NCBI RefSeq assembly: GCF_003385455.1
Contig: NZ_QNUF01000009.1
Coordinates: 1 to 64,000, forward strand
Length of the DNA: 64,000 nt
Direction: 5' to 3'
Source: Chryseobacterium rhizosphaerae
GTDB taxonomy: Bacteria; Bacteroidota; Bacteroidia; Flavobacteriales; Weeksellaceae
This document shows, in pieces, positions 44,519 to 54,025 of the stretch. Both the position numbers and the translations under genes were made by a program. Positions within the stretch are counted from its first letter, which is position 1. Every line of letters begins with the position of its first letter. Below the pieces are notes generated by a model. That model was given only the letters and a program-made list of their open reading frames with translations, searched no databases and had not been told where the DNA came from.

Positions 44519-44851
44519 ATGGCAGGTCTGAAGTCATTTATCATTTTTTATATTATGCTGGTTTTTACCCTTTTCAATTCGAATTGGGTAGAAAATTCCT
44601 TGCAAAATATTCCTCATGTACCCCATGTCAGTAATATCTATCTATTAGATGTTTTTGAGGATGCTGATATGAATACCCACGCATTAGCTGCTGCCTCGAA
44701 AATCATAAAACATTCAGCACCTAAAAATGACTGCACGGCAGGTGACTTTTCAGCCATCTTAAAACTGAGCCCGAAAATTACACTTCCCAATATTGCAGTC
44801 TCTATTATCTGTGGGGTTAAGTCTTTTCTCCATCTCCTCCAATTGTATTAA
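44519..44851 (+). CDS. small protein heading the RND efflux operon
   Basis: 110 residues with a hydrophobic N-terminus (about 4-22) that could be a signal or anchor. It has His/Pro pairs (HVPHV), an acidic patch and a hydrophobic Cys-containing end. I do not recognise it. A consensus -7 box 43 nt upstream and 57 bp to the adaptor gene suggest it is expressed first in the efflux operon. It could be a small exported ligand-binding protein or a coding leader. Whether it is translated is not proven. Confidence 0.45.
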   Translation: MAGLKSFIIFYIMLVFTLFNSNWVENSLQNIPHVPHVSNIYLLDVFEDADMNTHALAAASKIIKHSAPKNDCTAGDFSAILKLSPKITLPNIAVSIICGVKSFLHLLQLY

Positions 44852-44908
44852 TGTAAGTTATTGAAATTCAGTTTATTTATCGAAATTTTATAACTAAAAC
44901 ATGTTACA

Positions 44909-45997
44909 ATGTATTTTAAAAACGTAATAATTTGCACTTTTGCAATATTATTCGCTGTGTCATGCAGTAAAGACAAGAAAAAAAACAACCAAAACGAGAA
45001 GGAAGTTCCTGTTCTTGAAATCAAAGAAAAAGATACCCTGGTGAGCAATCAGTTTGTCACCGATATCCAAGCTAAGAAGAATGTAGAAATGCGTTCCAGG
45101 ATTGGAGGGATCATACAGCATATATATGTCAATGAAGGACAGTTTGTGCACCAGGGACAGGCTTTATTCAAAATCAATGATGCCGAACTTCAGATGGAGC
45201 TTTTAAAGGCAAATGCGGCCTTAAAACAAACCGAAGCCGATGTTCGTATTGTGGAAGTGGAACTGAAACAGATCCAGAGTCTGTATGCTAAGAAATTTGT
45301 GGCCAGCAACGAGCTGGAGATGGTAAAGGCAAAATTATCATCCGCTAAAGCTAAGCATGCCTTTGCTGATGCTGAAAAAAGGACTGTTCTGCAAAAAATA
45401 AGCTTTACAAAAATCACAGCTCCTTTTGACGGAGTCATTGATGTTATTCCCCTTAAAGATGGAAGTCTCGTGGAAAATGGGACTTTATTAACCACTTTAT
45501 CCCAGCTTAATGAGGTGTATGCTTATTTTTCAATCCCTGAAAATTTATATTTTGAGCTTTTAGCTAATGATAAGATAGGAAGCCATCAGAAAATTGAACT
45601 GACACTGCCCAATGGCGTTAATTACCAGTTTAACGGAGCACTAAAAACTGCCGAAGGAGAAATAGACAGAACGACAGGTTCCATACGGTATAAAGTATTA
45701 TTTCCCAATCCTGACCGCTTGATCAAACATGGTACTTCCGGAAAGCTGATTATTTCCGAACATCAGGGAAATGCCGTTTTGATTCCTCAAAAATCAACAT
45801 TCTCCATTCAGGATAAGATGTATGTTTTTGTGGTGGATAAACACAATAAAGTAAAGATGACCAATATTAAGATTGGAACTACCCTGAGAGATTCTTATTT
45901 GGTAGAAAATGGTCTTAAAAAGGGTGATTTAATTATTTATGAGGGTACACAGTCTTTAAAAGACGGTGATATAATCAAAATTAAAAAGAAGTATTAA
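44909..45997 (+). CDS. RND efflux periplasmic adaptor (AcrA/MexA type)
   Basis: 362 residues. Lipobox VSC (Cys19), then the usual adaptor order: barrel-sandwich hybrid split around a helical hairpin (ALFKINDAELQMELLKANAALKQTEAD), the second lipoyl half (ITAPFDGVID), then a beta-barrel and membrane-proximal domain. It bridges the permease and the outer-membrane channel encoded next. The permease starts 28 bp downstream, so all are one operon. Confidence 0.92.
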   Translation: MYFKNVIICTFAILFAVSCSKDKKKNNQNEKEVPVLEIKEKDTLVSNQFVTDIQAKKNVEMRSRIGGIIQHIYVNEGQFVHQGQALFKINDAELQMELLKANAALKQTEADVRIVEVELKQIQSLYAKKFVASNELEMVKAKLSSAKAKHAFADAEKRTVLQKISFTKITAPFDGVIDVIPLKDGSLVENGTLLTTLSQLNEVYAYFSIPENLYFELLANDKIGSHQKIELTLPNGVNYQFNGALKTAEGEIDRTTGSIRYKVLFPNPDRLIKHGTSGKLIISEHQGNAVLIPQKSTFSIQDKMYVFVVDKHNKVKMTNIKIGTTLRDSYLVENGLKKGDLIIYEGTQSLKDGDIIKIKKKY

Positions 45998-46025
45998 CCT
46001 TTCGTAATCTTTAAATCAACTAACA

Positions 46026-49000
46026 ATGGTAGAAATGTTTATAAGACGAAAGGTTCTTTCGTTGGTTATTTCCATATTATTTGTCCTCCTGGGAATTATG
46101 GCCCTGATGAAAATGCCCATTACCCAGTTTCCGGATATTGTACCCCCTTCTGTTACTGTAACCGCGAAATATACCGGGGCTAACGCCGAGGTATCAGCCA
46201 ATGCTGTTGCTCTTCCGCTGGAACGTGCCATCAACGGAGTTCCGGGAATGACGTATATGTCTACAGTAACATCCAATGATGGTCTTACCCTGATCCAGGT
46301 ATTCTTTGAAGTGGGAACAGATCCCGATGTGGCTGCAGTGAATGTTCAGAACAGGGTGACAACAATCCTCGATGAACTTCCTGAAGAGGTGATCAGAGCT
46401 GGTGTAACCACTGAAAAAGAAGTGAACAGTATGCTGATGTACCTCAACATTACAAGTACAGATCCAAGCCAGGACGAGCAGTTTATCTACAACTTTACAG
46501 ATATCAATGTTCTTCAGGAATTGAAACGTATTGATGGAGTAGGACGTGCAGAGATTATGGGACAGAAAGAATATTCGATGAGAGTATGGCTGGACCCGCA
46601 AAAGATGGCAGCGTACAGTATTTCAGCAGATGAAGTGATAAATTCATTACAAAAACAGAATATTTCTGCGGCTCCCGGAAAAGTAGGGGAAACGTCAGGA
46701 AAAACGTCCAGTCAGCTTCAGTATGTAATTAAGTATAAAGGTAAATTTTTTGAACCCAAGCAATACGAAGAAGTTCCTATCAGATCTGATGTAGACGGAA
46801 CTATTTTGAAGCTTAAAGATATTGCTAAAGTAGAATTTGGGGCCATGAATTACGGAATGGTTTCCAAGACAGACGGAAGACCTTCGGCTTCTATTATGAT
46901 GAAGCAGCGTCCTGGTTCCAATGCCTCTGAAGTCATTGAGAGTGTAAAGGCCAAAATGGAAGAACTGAAAGTTTCCTCTTTCCCTCCGGGAATGGAATAT
47001 AATATGGCATATGATGTTTCCAGATTCCTGGATGCCTCCATTAGTGCGGTACTGACAACCCTTATTGAAGCCTTTATTCTGGTAGGAATTGTTGTATTTA
47101 TTTTCCTTCAGGACTGGCGTTCAACACTGATTCCGGTATTAGCCGTTCCTGTAGCACTTGTAGGAACTTTTGCGTTCATGAATATGCTGGATTTCTCGGT
47201 AAACCTGCTGACGTTATTTGCTTTGGTTCTTGCGATTGGTATTGTGGTGGATAATGCAATCGTCGTCGTAGAAGCCGTCCATGTTAAAATGGAGGAGGGA
47301 ATGAATGCCATGGATGCTACGGTAAGTGCTACAAAAGAAATTGCGGGAGCAGTAGTTGCGATTACAATTGTAATGTCTGCCGTATTTATTCCTGTTGCAT
47401 TTCTTGACGGTCCGGTTGGTGTATTCTACCGCCAGTTTTCATTAACTCTGGCCATCAGTATTGTTATTTCTGGGGTGAATGCACTAACGCTTACTCCGGC
47501 ACTTTGTGCTATTATTTTGAAACCACATGACCATAATAAGAAAAAAAACGTGATTGACAGGCTTTTCCAAAGCTTTAATACAGGTTTTGACCGGTTGACA
47601 AACGGTTATGTAGGCATTTTATCAAAATTTGCAACAAGAACTACAGTAACCTTTGGATTATTGTTCCTGTTCATCGGGCTTACCTTTGTAACCAGTAAGT
47701 TTCTTCCGACCGGTTTTATCCCTATGGAAGATCAGGGAATGGTGTATGTGAGTGTTACCACCCCCCAGGGTGCAACAGTAGAAAGAACGGAAAAAGTGTT
47801 GGATGAAGTAACGATTATTGCAAAGAAAATAAAAGGTGTAGAAAACGTAACAACGCTTGCCGGATACAGTATTGTAACGGAAATTGCCGGTTCATCCTAC
47901 GGAATGGCGATGATTAACCTTAAAGACTGGAAAGAAAGAGATATTTCAGTGAATGATCTGATCACGGAGCTTTCTGAAAAAACAAAGTCTATTGCAGATG
48001 CACAGATTGAAATCTTTGCACCACCTACAGTTCCCGGATTTGGAAATACAAGCGGTTTTGAATTGCGTTTACTGGACAGAACCGGCGGAACTATTGAGAA
48101 TACAGATAAAATCACGAAAGATTTTGTCAAAAAACTGAATACTGCCCCGGAACTACAAAATAGCTTTACCAGCTTTGATGCTACTTTCCCGCAATATATG
48201 ATCAATATCGATTATGATATGGCAGCTAAAAAAGGAATTTCCGTAGATAATGCTATGTCCACTTTACAGACGATGCTTGGATCTTATTATGCCACCAATT
48301 TTATCCGCTTCAGCCAGATGTATAAAGTGATGGTGCAGGCAAGCCCGGAACATAGGGATACTCCTGAAAGTATTCTGAATCTCTATCTGAAGAATGATAA
48401 AGGTGAAATGGTTCCTTTTTCAACATTTATTACCATGGAAAAAGTATATGGTCCCGAAGTGTTGACAAGGTATAATATGTATATGTCTGCAATGATTAAC
48501 GGAGAACCTGCAGATGGCTACAGCTCAGGAGATGCAATTGCAGCTGTAGAACGGGTCGCTAAAGAAAGCCTTCCGAGAGGATTTGATATAGAATGGTCGG
48601 GGATGACAAGAGAAGAAATTTTGTCCGGAAACCAAACCGTGTATATCTTCCTGATCTGTCTGTTGTTTGTATATCTTCTCTTAGCTGCACAATATGAAAG
48701 CTTCCTTCTTCCGATGCCGGTGCTGTTAAGCTTGCCTACAGGGATTTTTGGATCTTATTTCGCATTGGTACTGGCTGGGCTGGATAATAATATTTATGCC
48801 CAGGTGGCCTTGGTCATGCTGATCGGGCTTTTAGCTAAAAATGCAATTCTTATCGTAGAATTTGCGGTGGCAAGAAATAAACAGGGCTTTGATATTATAC
48901 CGGCTGCTATTGAAGGAGCAAGACAGCGTTTGAGGCCTATTCTGATGACTTCCTTTGCTTTTGTAGCAGGACTTATTCCGCTTTGTATTGCTTCCGGAGC

Positions 49001-49148
49001 AGGGGCAATAGGAAACCGTTCCATTGGTACGGCTGCGGCAGGAGGAATGCTGATCGGAACTATTTTCGGATTAGTTGTTATTCCGGGGCTGTATATATTC
49101 TTTGCAAAACTTGAAAATAAGAAGAAAGATGAGAAGATTAAACCATAG
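46026..49148 (+). CDS. RND multidrug efflux permease (HAE1 family)
   Basis: 1040 residues, 12 helices with two large periplasmic loops. HAE1 marks: start MFIRRKVLSLVISILFVLLG, ITQFPDIVPPSVTVTA, the TM4 proton-relay ALVLAIGIVVDNAIVVVEAV with Asp pair, GFIPMEDQG in the second half, and conserved C-terminal ARQRLRPILMTSFAFVAGLIPL. It exports drugs or bile-salt-like toxins using proton flow. It overlaps the channel gene by 20 bp. Confidence 0.95.
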   Translation: MVEMFIRRKVLSLVISILFVLLGIMALMKMPITQFPDIVPPSVTVTAKYTGANAEVSANAVALPLERAINGVPGMTYMSTVTSNDGLTLIQVFFEVGTDPDVAAVNVQNRVTTILDELPEEVIRAGVTTEKEVNSMLMYLNITSTDPSQDEQFIYNFTDINVLQELKRIDGVGRAEIMGQKEYSMRVWLDPQKMAAYSISADEVINSLQKQNISAAPGKVGETSGKTSSQLQYVIKYKGKFFEPKQYEEVPIRSDVDGTILKLKDIAKVEFGAMNYGMVSKTDGRPSASIMMKQRPGSNASEVIESVKAKMEELKVSSFPPGMEYNMAYDVSRFLDASISAVLTTLIEAFILVGIVVFIFLQDWRSTLIPVLAVPVALVGTFAFMNMLDFSVNLLTLFALVLAIGIVVDNAIVVVEAVHVKMEEGMNAMDATVSATKEIAGAVVAITIVMSAVFIPVAFLDGPVGVFYRQFSLTLAISIVISGVNALTLTPALCAIILKPHDHNKKKNVIDRLFQSFNTGFDRLTNGYVGILSKFATRTTVTFGLLFLFIGLTFVTSKFLPTGFIPMEDQGMVYVSVTTPQGATVERTEKVLDEVTIIAKKIKGVENVTTLAGYSIVTEIAGSSYGMAMINLKDWKERDISVNDLITELSEKTKSIADAQIEIFAPPTVPGFGNTSGFELRLLDRTGGTIENTDKITKDFVKKLNTAPELQNSFTSFDATFPQYMINIDYDMAAKKGISVDNAMSTLQTMLGSYYATNFIRFSQMYKVMVQASPEHRDTPESILNLYLKNDKGEMVPFSTFITMEKVYGPEVLTRYNMYMSAMINGEPADGYSSGDAIAAVERVAKESLPRGFDIEWSGMTREEILSGNQTVYIFLICLLFVYLLLAAQYESFLLPMPVLLSLPTGIFGSYFALVLAGLDNNIYAQVALVMLIGLLAKNAILIVEFAVARNKQGFDIIPAAIEGARQRLRPILMTSFAFVAGLIPLCIASGAGAIGNRSIGTAAAGGMLIGTIFGLVVIPGLYIFFAKLENKKKDEKIKP

Positions 49149-50580
49149 AAATATATTTTACGGAATTACTTTATTGAGCATGGTTTCATGTGCGGTTCCA
49201 AAAGTTGCCACGTTGAAAAAGGCAAAGACACTGCCTGAAGAAGTAATAAAGACAGGAAAAAAAGAAAATGTAGATGAATTCCAGCAGATTAATCTGAAAG
49301 CTTATTTTTCAGATCCCCTTTTGTTGGAACTTTTTGATCAAGTAGTACAGGCTAATCCTGATTTTCAGATTGCCCAGCAAAGGGTAGAAATTGCAAACAG
49401 TTTTCTGCAGCGGTCCAAGATGGATCTTTTACCTTCTCTTGATGTAGGTGCTGAAGCTTCGGGGAACCGCTATGGAAAATACACAATGGAGGGAGTAGGA
49501 AATTACGATACCAACCTTTCTCCCAATATTACCGAAGAGCAGAAAATTAATAGAAACTTCACTCCTAATTATTGGCTGGGAGCAAGAAGCAGCTGGGAAA
49601 TTGATGCCTGGGGAAAGCTTAAAAACAGAAAAATTGCTGCCCAAAAGAAATACCTGGCTTCTACAGAAGGGCTTAGGCTGCTGCAGGTAGAGCTTTTTAC
49701 AGATATTGCCAACCTGTATTATCAGCTGGTGACCTTAGACAATCGTCTGGCTATCTATCAAAAGAACTATAAGCTCCAGCAGAGGGCCTTTGAAATTGTT
49801 ATGGCACAAAGGGAAGTGGGAAAGGCTACAGAACTTGCGGTACAGCAATTTAAAGCTCAGAATAACAACTGGCTGGCAGAAATAGAACATATAAGAGTAG
49901 AGATTGTAACTGTGGAACAGGCCATTACCACATTGACAGGGAGCTATGGAGGAGATGTGAAGCGAGGAAAAATGCTGATGCCTACCAATATGGATATTTT
50001 AAATAAAACCATTAATGTGGAAGGTGTAGTTCATTCCAGACCGGATGTAGCTGCCAATTATTATGTATTGGAAGCTTCTCAGGCAGATGCCAAGGCAGCA
50101 AGAGCCGCTTTTTATCCTAAAATTGATCTCGGAGCAGGTTTCGGACTGAACTCTTTTTCTGTAGAGACTTTATTTAAACCAAGTTCATTAGCCGGACAAT
50201 TGCTGGGAGGCTTAATGGTTCCTGTTTTTAATAAAGGACAGCTGAAATATGAATTTAAAATAGCCAATACAGAGCAGGAAATAGCCTTTCTTAACTATCA
50301 GAAGAGTATTACTACTGCATTTAACGAACTTCAGTCTATTTTAAAGCAAACAAAAATCTACGAAAGGGTTTTGAAACTGAAGTCAGAAGAAGTTGGATTT
50401 CTGGACAGAGGGGTGGAAGTCTCCAATGACCTGTATTTAACAGGATATGCCAACTATTTTGAACTGATCAATTCCCAGAAAAGTAAATTGACCGCAGAGC
50501 TTGACCTGCTGCAGTTTCAGCATCAGAATACCAGAAATAATGTTTTACTGTTTAAAGCATTAGGAGGTAAACTGGACTGA
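49129..50580 (+). CDS. TolC/OprM-type outer-membrane efflux lipoprotein
   Basis: 483 residues from ATG 49129, inside the end of the permease gene (20-bp overlap); a longer in-frame start would reach deeper into the permease frame. Lipobox VSC (Cys19), then two OEP repeats forming the outer-membrane barrel and periplasmic tunnel (SWEIDAWGKLKNRKIAA; SRPDVAANYYVLEASQADAKAARAAFYPKI in parts). It completes the tripartite pump. The terminator follows about 155 bp on. Confidence 0.92.
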   Translation: MRRLNHRNIFYGITLLSMVSCAVPKVATLKKAKTLPEEVIKTGKKENVDEFQQINLKAYFSDPLLLELFDQVVQANPDFQIAQQRVEIANSFLQRSKMDLLPSLDVGAEASGNRYGKYTMEGVGNYDTNLSPNITEEQKINRNFTPNYWLGARSSWEIDAWGKLKNRKIAAQKKYLASTEGLRLLQVELFTDIANLYYQLVTLDNRLAIYQKNYKLQQRAFEIVMAQREVGKATELAVQQFKAQNNNWLAEIEHIRVEIVTVEQAITTLTGSYGGDVKRGKMLMPTNMDILNKTINVEGVVHSRPDVAANYYVLEASQADAKAARAAFYPKIDLGAGFGLNSFSVETLFKPSSLAGQLLGGLMVPVFNKGQLKYEFKIANTEQEIAFLNYQKSITTAFNELQSILKQTKIYERVLKLKSEEVGFLDRGVEVSNDLYLTGYANYFELINSQKSKLTAELDLLQFQHQNTRNNVLLFKALGGKLD

Positions 50581-50734
50581 TTTTATAATAGTAACCATTA
50601 AGAGGCAATGCTGTTCTCCTTATAGTATCTTTTGAAGATTTTATTTTTTAGCAGCCCTGTTTCTTAATGGTTTTAAAACAAAAACAATTTTGCCGGTTTG
50701 AAAAACTGGCCCATTTTTATTTTTTACGATGAAG

Positions 50735-50762
50735 AAAGCCACCTTTTTGAGGTGGCTTTTAT
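50735..50762. terminator. bidirectional terminator after the RND operon
   Basis: AAAGCCACCT-TTTTG-AGGTGGCTTT hairpin followed by T-tract, between convergent efflux and cold-shock genes. Confidence 0.85.
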
Positions 50763-50781
50763 TTTTATAAGATCGTTGTAA

Positions 50782-51210
50782 TTATTTGATCACTTGGATA
50801 TTGACTGCAGAAAAACCTTTTGGCGATTTTTCTTTTTCAAAAGATACTTTGTTTCCTTTTTTTACAAGCTCTGTACAGTTGTTGTTGTGGAAGAAAATAT
50901 TTTCTTTTGAATTGTCTTCAGTAATGAAGCCATATCCTTTTTCACTGTGGAATGTGATGATTCCTGTTTTACGGATATCTTCTTCAATAATCGGAGCTGC
51001 CCCTAGCTGAATTTCTTCAAGGTTTACCTCCTGTCTTTCTTCAGGTGGAGTAGAAGTTAATCTTCCGAATTCATCTACATACATGAATACATCCTCCATA
51101 TCCTTTCCTTTGTTGTTGTTCGTTTTACGCTCTTCGCGTCTCAACGCTTTTTCTTTTTGCTTTTGAATTTTTTTCTTGAAATTTTCCTTTTTAGAAAAAG
51201 AATCTGCCAT
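50782..51210 (-). CDS. cold-shock domain protein with basic N-terminal extension
   Basis: 142 residues. Positions about 1-45 are very basic and helical (KKKIQKQKEKALRREERK), about 46-80 acidic, and about 82-142 a cold-shock domain with RNA-binding motifs KGYGFI and NIFFH. It likely binds single-stranded RNA as a chaperone. The extension is longer than in typical 70-residue Csp proteins; this two-part form is common in Bacteroidota. Confidence 0.85.
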   Translation of the reverse strand: MADSFSKKENFKKKIQKQKEKALRREERKTNNNKGKDMEDVFMYVDEFGRLTSTPPEERQEVNLEEIQLGAAPIIEEDIRKTGIITFHSEKGYGFITEDNSKENIFFHNNNCTELVKKGNKVSFEKEKSPKGFSAVNIQVIK

Positions 51211-51244
51211 AAATTATTTTTAGTATTTAGTTTCTAATATATTG

Positions 51245-51538
51245 TTATTGATTCAGTGTATTTAGCTTTATATTTATAGAGCCTACTGATGCTTCCTGTC
51301 TTGGATTCTCCCTATCATACAGAGCTTTAAAATTCCGATAAGTTGTTCTTAGTAGAAGAATTAAAGTTAAAAATATGGTTGCTTTAAAAGCAAAGGCTGA
51401 ATAAAATGATATTCGGCCGTGGCAGAAAACAAGTAGTAATTTAGCTATTAATATGCAAATATACAACAATAAAATGAATAATACGGTTTTAAATAATTGA
51501 TTATCAGAAATAGATTCCATGGAAACAGCTGTATGCAT
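51245..51538 (-). CDS. possible small membrane protein
   Basis: About 97 residues from ATG 51538, or shorter from 51520. Two hydrophobic stretches (LFILLLYICILIAKLLLVFC and AFKATIFLTLILLL) with a short basic loop between, then a polar tail. I do not recognise it. It is on the same strand as the cold-shock gene, 34 bp upstream. Composition is AT-rich and no promoter box was seen, so it may be spurious. Confidence 0.35.
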   Translation of the reverse strand: MHTAVSMESISDNQLFKTVLFILLLYICILIAKLLLVFCHGRISFYSAFAFKATIFLTLILLLRTTYRNFKALYDRENPRQEASVGSINIKLNTLNQ

Positions 51539-51586
51539 GGTATAAAAGACAGGTTTCAATCTTTTTCCGGAACAGAATAGTAACAA

Positions 51587-51921
51587 ATCCCCAGCAAGCT
51601 GAGGATTATGAAACTATATTATAGAAATGAAGTGGTGATAATATGGATGGGTGAATATCAAATGCTATGCCTAAAACTCACTGTTGAAGGAGATCTGCAG
51701 CGATTAATAAGGTTGAAAATAGAAAGAATTATTTGTATCTGTCTGAGAAATAATAAAGTATTCATGAAATTCTTTTTTTTGAAATAATTAAATATTTTTT
51801 TATTCCGCATCAGGTGTTATGCCCAATTGACAGGATGAAACATAAATACCGAAAAATTCACCATACTGAGATGACTTTTATTTTTCACCTTTGTTTCATT
51901 AACATTTAAATAATAAGAATA
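51587..51921. other. gap before the SDR gene
   Basis: 335 bp with no convincing open frame, exact TAnnTTTG box, repeat or hairpin. It should hold the promoter of the SDR gene, but I cannot place it. Confidence 0.5.
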
Positions 51922-52677
51922 ATGTCAGCACAAGATGTAAAAGGAAAAGTTGTTTTAATTGCCGGAGGAGGGAAAAACCTTGGTGGATTATTAAGTAAAG
52001 GTTTTGCCGCCAAAGGAGCAAAATTAGCAATACACTACAATAGTGAAAGTTCTAAAGCTGAGAGCGAAAAAACACTTGCTGAAGTTCAGTCTTTAGGAGC
52101 AGAAGCATTTTTGTTTCAGGCTGATCTGACGAAAGTAGAAAATGTAACTAAGTTTTTTGACGAAACCATTTCAAAGTTTGGAGGAATTGATATTGCAATC
52201 AATACAGTGGGGATGGTACTGAAAAAACCATTTGCAGAAACTACAGAAGAAGAATATGATAGAATGTTCAACGTCAATTCAAAATCTGCTTATTTCTTCC
52301 TGCAGGAAGCCGGGAAAAAACTGAATGATAACGGTAAGATTTGTACTATCGTCACTTCATTACTTGCCGCTTATACAGGATTGTATTCCACATATGCAGG
52401 AGCAAAGGCACCGGTAGAACATTTTACAAGAGCGGCTTCTAAAGAATTCGGTGGAAGAGGAATCTCTGTAACTGCTGTGGCTCCAGGTCCTATGGATACA
52501 CCTTTCTTCTATGGGCAGGAAACGGATGATGCAGTGGCTTATCATAAATCAGCTGCTGCTTTAGGAGGACTTACCGATATCAAAGACATCGCTCCATTGG
52601 TAGAGTTTTTGGTAACAGAAGGTTGGTGGATCACCGGGCAGACTATTTTTGCTAACGGAGGATATACAACCAGATAA
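51922..52677 (+). CDS. short-chain dehydrogenase/reductase
   Basis: 251 residues. Rossmann fold with nucleotide motif AGGGKNLGG near 12-20, the NTVG strand (about 93) in place of the usual NNAG, catalytic Ser in the VTSLLAAYTG region, and YAGAK (Tyr-x-x-x-Lys). The C-terminus GQTIFANGGYTTR is typical of SDRs that dimerise. Probably an NADP-dependent oxidoreductase; substrate unknown. Similar enzymes occur in polyol and antibiotic-biosynthesis clusters. A very long terminator stem follows. Confidence 0.88.
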   Translation: MSAQDVKGKVVLIAGGGKNLGGLLSKGFAAKGAKLAIHYNSESSKAESEKTLAEVQSLGAEAFLFQADLTKVENVTKFFDETISKFGGIDIAINTVGMVLKKPFAETTEEEYDRMFNVNSKSAYFFLQEAGKKLNDNGKICTIVTSLLAAYTGLYSTYAGAKAPVEHFTRAASKEFGGRGISVTAVAPGPMDTPFFYGQETDDAVAYHKSAAALGGLTDIKDIAPLVEFLVTEGWWITGQTIFANGGYTTR

Positions 52678-52691
52678 TCCAAGAAACCTGT

Positions 52692-52740
52692 AATCAATAA
52701 CAAAACCACTGAATTATTTTCAGTGGTTTTGTTATTGATT
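52692..52740. terminator. 21-bp perfect-stem terminator after the SDR gene
   Basis: Perfect 21-bp inverted repeat (52692-52712 with 52720-52740) with a 7-nt loop; the central arm is AACAAAACCACTGA. It is between the SDR and the convergent LacI-type gene. Confidence 0.85.
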
Positions 52741-52857
52741 CTAAAAAGAAACCCATACAATTAAGAGGTTTACTTTTCCTTTTCCCAAAATACTTTTGAT
52801 AATAATGGACAGTCCCAGAAGTACAAATGGGGTATTTTGAATCTGCTCATAATTTTG

Positions 52858-53862
52858 TTAAGTAGAAGCTCTGTAGACCAATTCTGCATCCATTGTAACT
52901 GATCGGCTTGCGGCTGAACTATCTTTGATTTTTTCCAGTGCCAGTTCTGCAGCTTTTTCACCCATTTTCTCCAGGGGCTGTTGTACACTGGTTAATTGAG
53001 GATATACCATTGACGATAATTCGGTTCCGGAAAAGCTTGCGACAGCCACATCTTCAGGTATTCTTATCTTTTGCTCGAGAAGATAATTCATGACCCCCAT
53101 TGCTAAGGTATCACTAAATGCAAAAATACTGTCAAATTCTATATTCTTATCCAATAGTTGTTTGATTATATCTCTTCCATGCTGAACGGTCATCCCATTA
53201 GCCTGTATAATAAGGTTTTCATCAAAGATGTTGTATTTCATAAGAATACGTTTGTATCCATTCATTCTTTCCGTAACATTCCGGATGGTTGTAGGACCCA
53301 TGATATAAACAATTCTTTTTCTCCCTGTTTTAATTAAATGTTCTACCATTAATGATGCTTTGATAGAATCATTAACAATTACTTTCGAAACATCTAAGGA
53401 TTGATGGGGGAGTCTGTCAAAGAATATTAAAGGGATTCCCTGTCCCATAATATGTTGATATATGCCGTTGTTATAGGTTTCATGACAGAGGTTGATAATA
53501 ATGGCATCCACATTAAACTCTTCCAGTAGTTGTAGATTTTTTCTTTCTATAAGAGGATCTTCATCTGATTGGGTGATGATAATCCGGTATCCAAGTGGAT
53601 ACAATATATTCTGAATTCCTTTAAGAACTTTTGCCGAAAAAGGAGTGATCATTTCAGGTACAACAAATCCGATAGTCTTGGATTGTCCGGACTGAAGACT
53701 TAGCGCAGTAAGGTTTGGTTTATAGCCCATTTTATGTGCTGCGTCCAATACCCGTTTTCTTGTTTCATCATTAACATTTTTGTCATGAAGGAGTGCTCTG
53801 GAGATGGTAGAGGTAGATAATGACAAAAATTTAGACAGATCTTTAATAGTAATACGCTTCAT
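52858..53862 (-). CDS. LacI/GalR-family transcriptional regulator of the mannitol-type cluster
   Basis: 334 residues. N-terminal LacI helix-turn-helix (about 3-24: TIKDLSKFLSLSTSTISRAL) with hinge, then a periplasmic-binding-protein-like sensor (about 58-330). It is divergent from the polyol dehydrogenase gene. Two perfect palindromes GGGAACGTTCCC, 20 bp centre to centre, lie in the gap and fit LacI operators. It probably represses the cluster in the absence of a sugar or polyol; the effector may be fructose or a phosphate ester. Confidence 0.9.
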   Translation of the reverse strand: MKRITIKDLSKFLSLSTSTISRALLHDKNVNDETRKRVLDAAHKMGYKPNLTALSLQSGQSKTIGFVVPEMITPFSAKVLKGIQNILYPLGYRIIITQSDEDPLIERKNLQLLEEFNVDAIIINLCHETYNNGIYQHIMGQGIPLIFFDRLPHQSLDVSKVIVNDSIKASLMVEHLIKTGRKRIVYIMGPTTIRNVTERMNGYKRILMKYNIFDENLIIQANGMTVQHGRDIIKQLLDKNIEFDSIFAFSDTLAMGVMNYLLEQKIRIPEDVAVASFSGTELSSMVYPQLTSVQQPLEKMGEKAAELALEKIKDSSAASRSVTMDAELVYRAST

Positions 53863-53905
53863 TAGACCTTACTTTTCGCCAAAAATAACAAAAAAATATG
53901 CAATT

Positions 53906-53937
53906 GGGAACGTTCCCTAAATTTTGGGAACGTTCCC
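53906..53937. promoter_or_regulatory. tandem LacI-type operators
   Basis: Two copies of the perfect 12-bp palindrome GGGAACGTTCCC at 53906-53917 and 53926-53937, centres 20 bp apart, the pair itself lying in a larger near-palindrome. Located 44 bp upstream of the regulator ATG and 88 bp before the dehydrogenase ATG. The central CG flanked by AA/TT is typical of LacI-family operators. Confidence 0.85.
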
Positions 53938-54025
53938 AATTTAAATTTTTAAAAAAAACTAATGAATTAACTATTTGTTAATATAGTTTTAGCGGATTGA
54001 TTAATCCGTTAATAATTTATTGCTT

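Noticed and set aside
46194..46601. 135-residue frame antisense to the RND permease
   Set aside because: Cys- and His-rich composition typical of reverse-strand artefacts; the sense gene is complete.
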